Part shown: piece after piece, positions 13,205-22,704 of the stretch
Numbering within the stretch: position 1 is the stretch's first letter
Layout of the letters: the number at the start of each line of letters is the position of its first letter
Assembly (NCBI GenBank): GCA_001970855.1
Contig: LSSN01001010.1
Coordinates: 1 to 25,007 of the forward strand
Direction: 5' to 3'
Origin: Smittium culicis
Lineage: Eukaryota > Kickxellomycota > Harpellomycetes > Harpellales > Legeriomycetaceae
DNA length: 25,007 bases
Position numbers and translations under genes: made by a program
The notes under the pieces: model-generated
Databases searched by the model: none
Told to the model about the DNA's origin: nothing
What the model saw: the letters and a program-made list of their open reading frames with translations, nothing else

Positions 13205-13508
13205 AATAGTTTCCGGGTGAAAATCGATCTGTATTTATTGAATGCGCATTTAAGTCAAAACGTCTCTCTGCAGATGTACACCGAGGCGCTATGCCAATTG
13301 AAAAGCGTGTCGAGGAAATGAGTATATTATGCTGATCTTCCCCTCGCTATTCCAACTCTGCCTGAATCACTAACCTACATTAGATCCTTACTTCCATCCC
13401 CTAATCAGCAATTATGAACTTTGATTGGCTTATCTGAAGGCGGATTTTCCTACAGTATCCCATGGACATCCGATATCCAATAGAATCAATTGTTGTATGA
13501 TGACCTAA
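13205..13508 (-). pseudogene. Possible decayed retroelement protease fragment
   Basis: On the minus strand the frame near 13499-13434 reads LLDIGCPWDTVGKSAF, which resembles the active-site motif of retrotransposon aspartic proteases (D-T/S-G-C/A followed by a V-x-G segment). About 45 codons later, in another frame, a piece reads SAERRFDLN (about 13270-13245), roughly where such proteases carry an F-x-F-G stretch. Stops (TAA, TAG, TGA) break both frames, and there is no start codon. Base composition is richer in G and C than the spacer beyond. It could equally be non-coding; I recognise a motif, not a whole domain. Confidence 0.2.
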
Positions 13509-13723
13509 CTTCTACTTTTGGAAATAGTCATGAGAGTGCACTTAGTGCATCCAGTATAATTCCTGTCTAGCTTAATTGAACTACAGCTTCATTTGCTGCC
13601 TTTTCCTAATTTACTTTTGGGTGTCAATCCTCAAAGCCCATACATTATCAGCCATTAAGCTAAGCTGCTACACCAAAGCAATGCAAAGCAAATACTAACA
13701 ACAAAGAATAGCCTTGGTTATGT

Positions 13724-13795
13724 TAATATACGCTACCCAGGAGAATGGCTACAACATTCTAATATAAACAACCCAAAGAAATAGCTACAACTAAT
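13724..13795. repeat. Imperfect 36-bp tandem duplication
   Basis: Two adjacent 36-base units (13724-13759 and 13760-13795) share TAATATA, an ACCCA core and the GCTACAAC word in register, with scattered substitutions between them. There is no open frame and no recognisable function. Confidence 0.6.
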
Positions 13796-14391
13796 ACTCT
13801 TGCGAAATCATAGAAGAATATCCACATTTGAGTTAACTTTAATAGCCCTCATATGTAGTTATTTGAGATTGTTTTAGAAATCCTTTTGTTTTAAGGCTGA
13901 GGAATGACTCTAACTAACCGCAACTAGTCTAAAACTGTATTTCAATGTTATAGGTCGCTCTTTTTTTTTCAAATAGTTTATTAACCATTATTTTAACATA
14001 AATAGAAAACTATTAAATGAATGGAGTACTCTCTAAAGTATAGTTATAATCAAAACAAAGCTATAGAGATAGAGATAGAAAGTCAGAGCTTGGTTTAATC
14101 TTCAAATTTGGTAAGATAAAAATATCGATTATCTTCTCATTGGGCCTCTAAACGAGTCATATAAAGCGCAATCTAGCTATACTGGTATTAATTGGACTGA
14201 ATTAGTAGACTATACATACGCTCATTGATCTTTATAGTATTTTATCTGTGATATTGCTAAGAAATAAACTGTGGAAAACCACGCAGGATTTAGCTGTGAA
14301 TGGAAGTGTGACCGGATTCTACCCTCTAGCCCCGCTTCTTTTTTCTTTTTTGAAGACGATTTTTTCTGCTAATAATTAAACTGATTTCCAC
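13796..14391. other. Spacer of mixed composition, no gene seen
   Basis: No frame longer than a few dozen codons is open. There is a short purine repeat (AGATAGAGATAGA near 14065-14080) and a patch with more C and G at about 14300-14340. I see nothing that can be assigned. Confidence 0.55.
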
Positions 14392-14481
14392 TTATTCCTC
14401 TTATTCCTCTTATTCCTCTTATTCCTCTTATTCCTCTTATTCCTCTTATTCCTCTTATTCCTCTTATTCCACTTATTCCAC
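14392..14481. repeat. 9-bp minisatellite, ten units
   Basis: TTATTCCTC is repeated eight times without a mismatch (14392-14463) and followed by two units of the variant TTATTCCAC (14464-14481). The same variant ending (TTCCAC) also precedes the array. The unit is a multiple of three and has no stop on the plus strand (Leu-Phe-Leu or similar), but no surrounding reading frame supports translation. Confidence 0.92.
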
Positions 14482-14849
14482 GCCAGTCCGCGCCCTTTTA
14501 GAATCTGGCCGCTTAATCCAATATTACCCTTGTTTTTGCTGAACTCGATTCATCTTATGGTTTATGGAATTCTATTGCTGATCCTTCTCCTCCAAAGTCA
14601 TCAACTCTAGCCTTTTGTATCTGTATATTATAATCAATTTTACTCGTAATTCGTGTGTATATTGCTAATCTGTCTCATTATATTAAAATAAACTGGTTAA
14701 TACTTAGATAATAAAATCACTCGCCTTAATATAGGCTAAAAGCCAACATTCAACTACATACTTAGACTACTTATCCCAAAAAAAATGGCTATTTTTTGTT
14801 AATTTTTATTATCTGATTATTACAATTCCTCAGTTCAAAACTGCTACCA

Positions 14850-15240
14850 ATATAAAAAAATTTCGGGACTAACGAAATAAAACTACTTTATCGCTAATAT
14901 ATTCACTCAATCTACTGTCGAAGAAAACTTCATGTAGAATTTTCATTCTAGTTGGTTAGAATTGGTTTGATTTGACCCAAGTTATAATAACAAGCTATCT
15001 ACCCATTCTAATGATCAATATGGACACGCTTCAAGCTTAGAGAAACTTGATGTAAATAAATAAGCCATAAATTTTCTACCCCTATCGCCTCTTCACTCAG
15101 CATCAAATCCTCCCAATATTCGTCTAATTTTTTAATAATAAGAGATTTTCCCAAAAAAAAAGAATCCTCCAAATATTTAAAATGTAGTTTTTCTGCTTTG
15201 CACACGGAATTTTACCTGAACGCCTAGACATTGTACTTAA
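14850..15240 (-). pseudogene. Possible decayed coding relic
   Basis: The minus strand has one open stretch (about 15213-15008, 65-68 codons) with protein-like, charged composition, including KKLDEYWEDLMLSEEAIG. It has no ATG and is bounded by TAA and TAG. The same frame can be read through several further stops on both sides, mostly TAG, and still looks protein-like (for example GQIKPILTN and IEYISDKVVLF). I do not recognise a family. A frame of this length is not rare by chance in this DNA, so the call rests only on composition and the persistence of one frame. Confidence 0.2.
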
Positions 15241-15960
15241 TACCAATACTGACGCTTATTGGCTCATATTTGTAATAGATAAGCTCATTAAAATACTTTT
15301 TTTCTTTTTATCTTTTCTCCTAATCAAAAAATAAATATCTCTTAGCCAACAACAAAAAAACATCTATATCTAATTGCCATTACCCTTACATTTCCTAAAT
15401 TGTAAATTTGTTCCTGAAATCATACAGTCACCAAAAAGTATACACAAAACTATCAGATGGAATTTCCATACTTTCCTCTTTTCTTATTTGCCGATCTTTC
15501 CCATTATTAAAAACTACTCATTGGTCAACATCACATAACCTGTGATCCTTATCGCAACATTCGCTTTTATCTAATCTGCTCTTTAACATCCGTTTATTTC
15601 TTTAATTGGCACGTTTACCTATTCCGGAATTGATACATTTAAATAAAACAGACCAGCTTAAAGAATAACTCCAATAGCTGTTCAAATACAATATAAAATA
15701 GTAGTTTTTTTCTTTTTGATAGCTTTATTAATCAAAGCTGATCAAGCACTTTGATAAATTAAATTTTAGCTTGTTTAAAATCATAGCTTTTAGCCCTCAA
15801 ATATAATTCACTTATAATTCAGCATTTATAAAATCCTATAAGAAAATGTAAAAAATCCAGATCCCATAATTTATTCCTAACAGTGATTTACAAACGATAT
15901 ATTATTCCGCCTCGCTATCGCAAATTCTAAATAGCATTTATTTAAATTCCACTAATCTTG

Positions 15961-15976
15961 ATATATATATATATAT
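15961..15976. repeat. (AT)8 microsatellite
   Basis: Eight uninterrupted AT dinucleotides inside AT-rich spacer. Confidence 0.9.
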
Positions 15977-16195
15977 TACAAACTTCCTTAGAACCCACTT
16001 TGAATCGACATTTAAAGTCTCGATATTGTTAACGCTACCACATTTATCTAAATTTAGCTTCTTTTTTATAGTTTTAATACAACTGTCTACAAACAAACTA
16101 TTAAATTCTAGAAAAACTTTGATAAAATTCTCAGTAGATAAAACTATTAATCTTAAATTATAATCACCTTTTAAATTATATGAGATAGTCTTTGA

Positions 16196-16567
16196 TTAGA
16201 AATCTTTTTATACTATATATTGCTACAATGCCTAAAGCCAGATAGGGAATTATTGTCAAATAATTTTTTTAAACAAGATAAAACAGAAAATTGGAACTCA
16301 TTTTCATTTCTTCTGATTATATTATCGTTTTTAAATGCTCAGACTTGTATAAACAAGACCAAAAATATTACTCTCTTCGTTCAGATTCTTTCGCATGTGC
16401 ACACTACATTTAATCAAATAGAACATGCTACTGCACCTATCAAAACTAAAATTCAAGCTTATATCATTGCAAGAATACTAAAAAAATTACTCAAATTAAT
16501 ATTCAACATTACTTTGATGATAATAATATATCTTGTTTTTGTTTTTAGTTTATACTACTATTTATAA
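16196..16567 (+). other. Unrecognised open frame without ATG, membrane-like C-terminus
   Basis: The frame is open from just after a TGA at 16193-16195 to a TAA at 16565-16567, about 123 codons. In surroundings this AT-rich a run that long without a stop is uncommon. No ATG occurs near its start; the only methionine is close to the end, so as it stands it could only be an exon or a relic. The middle part is polar, with segments such as HVHTTFNQIEHATAPIKTK. The last 25 residues or so are strongly hydrophobic (LIFNITLMIIIYLVFVFSL) and could span a membrane. I do not recognise a family. Confidence 0.2.
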
Positions 16568-16785
16568 TCATCACTACCTTTACTTTAATTAAAAATCACA
16601 TCCGTAAGCACATTATATTTATATCACACTTTAATTTAACCTAATTAAAACCCACGTTTTATTATTTATTTTTCCAAGTTATGGCTATCATTTTTTAGCT
16701 TAGCTCTAGAATTTAAAAATTAGTCATTATATTATTGTATAAACTTACATTATCAACGTAATCTGTTATAGCTGTGTGTTTATAA

Positions 16786-16812
16786 ATTATTATTATTATT
16801 ATTATTATTATT
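16786..16812. repeat. (ATT)9 microsatellite
   Basis: Nine uninterrupted ATT units in AT-rich spacer. Confidence 0.9.
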
Positions 16813-17121
16813 TAAATGCAAATATATATTTATGGCATTAATTATATGTTTATTCTATATCATTTGCTGTTAAATATGCAAAAAAAAAAACATTTATCTC
16901 GTAGCAACAACGTTTTTTTAGTCAAAATAAAATAAAATTATTCAATTACGTATAGAAAATTGAATTATCTAGCTATATTTAGAGGTTATCAAGTCAATTA
17001 TGCCGATAGTTAAACTTTTTTACCATAAATTTTAATAAAAATACCAATAAATTATACTTAATTAACAAATTTATTTTACATTTAAAAAATTTTATACTAA
17101 ATAAATTACATATAAAGTATA

Positions 17122-17547
17122 TGTCGCAGTGAAATTCTGCGACAGAATATGAATATAGTTGTGCCACAGTTTCTAGTTATTATTCAGCAATGGATGGTGC
17201 CGGCAAATATAAGACTTATTTTCGTATTGGTAAACTTATTTTATTATAAATTAAATAACGTCATTTTACAAAGATATTAAAAATGTTAAACAAAGGGAGG
17301 AAGCTTTCTCATCAGTAGAGCTGTGCAAAATTCCCGAGATTCCATAAACAAAAAAAAATGAGAGATATAACCATCTCTCACTTCCAAAAAGTGGAAGGGG
17401 TATCTAATCTTTTAGTAAAACAAGAAAACATACTCTATTCATGTAAGATAAAAATAAAAATAATAATAATAATAGAAAATTCCTAGTGATAAAAGCTAGG
17501 TATCATGAAGAAAATCACATATACAATAATTAAGAACCCCTGCGACA
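17122..17547. mobile_element. Candidate MITE-like element with TA flanks
   Basis: TGTCGCAG at 17122-17129 and its exact inverse CTGCGACA at 17540-17547 bound a 426-bp segment, and both ends are flanked by TA (17120-17121 and 17548-17549). This is the pattern left by Tc1/mariner-type transposons. The inverted repeats are short, eight perfect bases. The inner sequence is less AT-rich than everything around it and contains no open frame, as expected of a non-autonomous element. A third copy of the eight bases, inverted, lies at 17137-17144 and makes a perfect hairpin at the left end. An alternative is a structured non-coding RNA gene. Confidence 0.35.
17359..17397. other. Two adjacent hairpins inside the 17.1-17.5 kb island
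   Basis: TGAGAGAT (17359-17366) pairs with ATCTCTCA (17373-17380) across a six-base loop. Immediately after, CTTCCA (17381-17386) pairs with TGGAAG (17392-17397) across five bases. Both stems are perfect. Two GC-containing stems back to back are unusual in this spacer and suggest a structured RNA or a transposon-internal palindrome. Confidence 0.5.
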
Positions 17548-19779
17548 TACATAAATCCTAACTTCAATATACAAATATATAAAATAAAAATAATGAATCG
17601 ATTTACTTGTTAAATTTTTTTAGGTTTCTTAATTTATTATGGCAATTTTACAATTAGTTACTAATAAATAAATTAATTTTGGTAATTAAAACTTATTCAA
17701 AAATTTTATAAATTAATATTAAAGGCACTAAAATTAGCCAAAAAAACACATTTTATAGAAATGATGTAAAAAAATTCACTAAAATTTAAATATAATTAAT
17801 TGGAATTATACCTCTTTTATTTTATAAGCGAGTTAATAATGGTAAGGACATAATTAAAACAATCTAATTTTGACAACTTTTTTTTTTTATAATTATGAAT
17901 TGAATTATTAAAATATTAGATTATTAAAACTAAAGCTATAGAAAAATATTCTTTATTTATATTATTTTTATAAAAGTTCAATTTTTTATAGGTATAATTC
18001 TTTTTTCCTTATGATCTCTTTGAATTGTGTACAGTAATATAGAATCTAAATACAATATATAAATAAAGTTAATAAACTTATTCCTTGCATAAGAAATATA
18101 AATGATCATCTATCAGCAGTTTATTCAGAAAATTATTTGTATATTTTTTAAAAAAATTAGACTATATTATTTTGTATTAATATTAGTGAATACTAAATAT
18201 AAATCTTCTATTTAGAAAAAATCAGTTTTTTCATATAATATATTAAATAAAATTTCAAGATAAAATATGGTGAAGAGAAATGATACAACTATGATTATTT
18301 AAAACAATTTTAAAGCATAAATCGACATATCATTATAATTAATGAAAAAATAATAGATTTTTTGTTAACACATTCTTTTCATTAGTTATTAAATAATAAT
18401 ACAAGCTTAATTTTTCGCAAAAATAATAATATAAAAGCTAATATTTTTTGTGGAAAAAAAATAAAATTACAAGAAATGGTGTTTTAATATTTATAATAAC
18501 CATCGCTTAGGACTTTATTCTTGATAATTTTATTTTTATTATTTAAAAATAATAATTCTGGTGGAATGATTCATAAATGATTGATATTTAAATAGATACT
18601 TACTGTCATCAAAAAAATAATAATAAAGTTGGCGTCTTAATAGAAATTGATATAGAAATTCCAAAAATTTTATAAATTTGACAAGATAAAGTATATGAAT
18701 GAATAATAATATATTATAAAAAGATGAAATTATTTTTTTGATATTTTTTCTTAAATTATTCAAAATAGGTTTGAAATTATTTTTTTTATAAAAATAATGA
18801 ATGATTTTCGAAAATTTAGAACCTCTAAATACATTTGTAAAATTTTAAACATAGATGGATGTTACAGAAATTTGATACATAAAAAAATTATATATGATAA
18901 AATACTAATTTTTTTCCTATGATAATTTTGATATTTTTACATTTAACATCGTTATTACTTGCATTTATCAGCTATAATATATTTTGATCATATGAAAAGC
19001 TAAATTTTTGGGCTAAAAAGGGTCTGAATTCAAATTATAAATTAACATTTCCAAGATTTAAGTATAAAATAGATAATTAAATTATCTAGGGATACACACA
19101 TTTATTTGATAATTTCCTAATCTAATATAGTATATTTGGTAGTATCCAAAAAAAAAAATGGTGCTTAGAGATAAATCAGAGAAAAATATTTGGCTAAAAG
19201 AAATATATTTGCGGAAGTAAAGAAAATTTCTGAAAAATTATTTTCCTATTCATAATATTTAATTTAATTTGTATTTTTTTTCACTTATTAAATTTAATTA
19301 AATATGCGTGGATGTCAAACTATCACCTAAGCGTGTTATGAAAGTTTCAAAATTTAATCAATTTGGTATTTTTTTATTATCAATTAGAAATTAATCATTA
19401 TAATAAAAATACAAGACAGATTTGAAACTCTTTAAACCCAAAAAGAAAACACATATAAAGGATAGAAACCTTCATTATCTATAAATTTATCGATAATTTT
19501 TGGGATATCACTTTTTTATGTTTGAAATAAAAACTTTCATAATAATGATTTTAAATTTATAATTTAATTTTTTTTCTCTTTATTTTTTTAAATAAGTTTA
19601 TAAACAAAAATGCATTACTGTGTTAACCAAATCACAAATTTAAATCATCTTATTTTTATGGAATTCGTTGAATAAAATAAAAAAAATTTAATTACTGTTT
19701 TTTTTAATCTACCTAAATTTTTGATTCAATTATAATTATAATATATCGAGAATTTTATATGGTAATAAAAGTCTAAAAA

Positions 19780-19821
19780 AGAAACTAAAAATAAATAAAA
19801 AGAAACTAAAAATAAATAAAA
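19780..19821. repeat. 21-bp perfect tandem repeat, two copies
   Basis: A 21-base unit beginning AGAAACTAAAAATAAA occurs at 19780-19800 and again at 19801-19821 with no mismatch. It is low-complexity and has no evident function. Confidence 0.85.
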
Positions 19822-20416
19822 ATAAAAAAAATACACAACTTAAATATAAAGTCATGTCATACCTCAAAAAACCACAAGAAATCCCAAGAACTCAAGAAAA
19901 AAGCTGATTTTTAATCATATACGTTGAAAAGCGCAATTTGAGTTTCTTCAAGTTAATTTTAAAAGTCACATGATTTGATTAAAACAAAATCTTTATTGTA
20001 AAATATGTATAGTGGATTCAAAAATAACAAAATAAATACTAAGGAAGCTATTATTTCCACGCTTATATTTGTTTATAAAGTTACCAAATAAATCTCTATA
20101 CAAAAATAATTATGTATTATTTATCTGATTTTATTGTTAATATATATAATATAAATTAAGGGATAAACGAATTAAGTTTAAAAGATAAACTACCCTAAAG
20201 CGATAAAATAAAGTTGTTTTTAAAGGATAAAATTAAATTGGGTTATGCTATAAGGTTCTTTTAAATTTCAATTTTTTTGAATAATTTAAAGAAAAAAAAA
20301 TCTAATAAGTATGTCAATAGTGTAAAAAAAAAAATTAAAAAATGGCATCTTTTGTCTTGCATTTTATAGTTTTTTGCTTTTCTTATTTTTTTTGGTTTTT
20401 TTTTTTTTCGCAGCAT

Positions 20417-20440
20417 ATCTCTATAGGTGTTCATAGAGAT
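20417..20440. other. 8-bp perfect hairpin
   Basis: ATCTCTAT (20417-20424) and ATAGAGAT (20433-20440) enclose an eight-base loop, just after a long poly-T/TTTTGG tract. It may be a chance palindrome. Confidence 0.4.
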
Positions 20441-22704
20441 CTTCTATTTATATCTATAAATAGTACTTTAGTATTATTGATAATCTATTATTAGTTTTAA
20501 AGTGCTTATTGACGGATATTAATATTAAAATCGCTTTTAATAATTGATTGCATATAAAGATATGCTTTTATAACATTACTAATTCTTATTTATATTTTAT
20601 ATTTATACAAAAGAGTTATTATACCAATTTCAGGTGATTATATAAGCTAGTAGAGATTCTCTCATTGATAAAAATTTATTTAAAGATATATATATTAATT
20701 ATATAAATTTTAAAATATGGTAAAATATTGAAGGATGTTAAATATTTTTCTAAGAAAATATAAATTTCACAGGCCTTTCATTAAAACAATATATTATATA
20801 ATTTTTAAATAAATCACAGTATTATTTAATCGTAGATAACCAAAAATATTAAATAAAACTCAAATAAAGTTTAACTTATACTTTTTTACGCCTATTTATA
20901 GTTGAAAATGTTAGGGTATAGATAATTAAACGCCAAAATATATTATCTGTTGTAATTTAATTTAATTTATTATTTTCATATTTTATTTATCTATATAATT
21001 TTATATTAGCTACTTATTCTAAAATAGGATTAATCTTATTAAATGGAAAATCTTCGAAGCTATTTAAATCGATAATTTATTGAATTATAAAAATCAAATA
21101 AAAATATTTGTTTTATATAATTTTATAAAATATCTAGTTTTTGCATTTGAATATATTGGGGATGTTTATTATCGAAGTTATACAGAAGGGATTTTTAATA
21201 AATTAATATTTAGAAAAATGTGTTAGTTAAAGCTGTACTAATTCATATGTTATACCTAATTCTCGTTTTTTTTTTTTTTTTAAATTTAAATAATTTTTTA
21301 TGTTTACAACATTATATCAAGTTCAAAATTTAGGCCAAAAAAACTTCTGAATGTATAAAATATCTAAAAAGATCGAAATATTCAATTTAAGCTTTTTTTT
21401 TTTTGAATAAAGAATTAAAGTTTTTGCTGAAACCAATAATTCTAACCTAATTTAATAATGATTCTTAATATGGTTAAAGAATTTTTTCGATGTGCTATAT
21501 ATGATTACTAGTAAAAAAGCTTTATTTCTAAATATTAATAAGTTATTAGAATTTAATTCGGTAGTTTTGAAATTTCGAAAAAACCAAATTACACTTGAAA
21601 GGATAAACTAAAGTAATAATCTTTATAATTCTTATTTAATTATTTATTTTTAATCGATAGAGCTAAAATTTATTGATAACGAATATATTCTGAAAACATT
21701 AATCTAGTTTAAAATCCATTAGATAAATGAATTTTTTTTACCAAAGTTAGAAATTATATTTCGCGAATAAATAATATTCTCCAGTATGTAAACTATAATT
21801 TTCTAATAAATAAGATAATACATTTGTAAAATTTATATATCAATTGATTAAATTTAAAATTTATTTTATTATCCGAAGAAAATTAAATTAGCAGGAATGA
21901 TCTTGTATTAAAAATGATGTTATATAAACATTTAAATTATCAATTTCATACACAATATATTCAATTAAAATTAAAACATATTATGGATTAAAATAAACTT
22001 TTTTTTAGGATCTATATTAGAGCTTTTTATTTTTATTTTTTAAGAATCAGCAGTGTATTAATAATCTTTAAAATGTAATTTATTAGTTTAAAAAAGATAA
22101 ATTTAATATTTATTTTTATTCATCAGTTAGTATATTAAAATGCGCCTAATCAATACAGTTTTATTTTTATTTAAAAATTATATTTGGGGTTACTGTTATT
22201 TACACTCTGTTAATGAATATTGGTTTATTTATATATAAATGATGATATATTAATATTTACATTTTTGAGCAAAAAAGACAAATTTCTTGTAAAAGTAAAT
22301 AATTATGATCTTTTTTGCATAACGACTGTAGTAAGAGTAATTAAATCTTTAATTAAAAACTTTTTAGATATATTTATATTTATATTTCCTAATCTAATTT
22401 TATACAAAATATAATTTTTTGAAAAAAAAGTAATTAAACGAATGATTAATTGAGATGATTTATAAATTCCGAAGCAAAGAGAAAGATATATTTTATCTTT
22501 AATGTCATAGATTGGCTTATAGATTATAATTATAAAATAAAAATTGTTATAAGGGAGAGGATGGAAGAGGCGGGGGTTGATGATTTGAAAAGTGGTAAAA
22601 TACTTTCATAAAATGACAAAGTTAACGTTCTACTAAGTATTCCGCGTTTAAAAAAAGTGATAATATAGTTTTACTCGTAACTTATAAAGTAGCTTAGAAA
22701 ATAC

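Larger units (their letters stand above)
15241..17121. other. AT-rich spacer, first part
   Basis: No gene is recognised. The stretch becomes steadily more AT-rich, with many poly-A and poly-T runs. It holds an (AT)8 run, an (ATT)9 run and one unexplained open frame, each listed separately. Confidence 0.6.
17548..22704. other. Extremely AT-rich, gene-free spacer
   Basis: Over 5 kb of almost pure A and T with stops in all frames. The few open frames, for example 18539-18763 minus and 22220-22414 plus, are short, made of the residues expected from AT-rich codons, and match nothing I know. Small features are a 21-bp tandem repeat, a hairpin near 20.4 kb, and a purine-rich tract at about 22550-22576 downstream of the UBX-domain gene. 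The last 150 bases or so probably include the 3' UTR of that gene, but I find no canonical AATAAA there. Confidence 0.6.

Noticed and set aside
17308..17315. CTGATGAG on the minus strand, the core of hammerhead ribozymes
   Set aside because: No stem II followed by a GAAA box and no matching cleavage stem can be placed around it.
17285..17340. Resemblance to the 5' part of nuclear RNase P RNA (GGAAGC followed by CTCATCAGT)
   Set aside because: I could not find the conserved core regions CR-I, CR-IV and CR-V at fitting distances. It is kept only as a test to run, not as a call.
17397..17409. GATTAGATACCC on the minus strand, identical to a well-known small-subunit rRNA motif
   Set aside because: The flanking bases do not continue the rRNA helix sequence, and no other rRNA signature is nearby, so this is chance.
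18539..18763. 74-codon minus-strand frame with ATG in the AT desert
   Set aside because: Made almost only of Ile, Phe, Lys, Leu, Tyr and Asn as AT-rich DNA gives; no recognisable motif, and the length is within chance.
20193..20199. CCCTAAA, a telomere-like unit
   Set aside because: A single copy; no array and no chromosome end.
22220..22414. 64-codon plus-strand frame
   Set aside because: Begins at TTG rather than ATG, with AT-driven composition and no motif.
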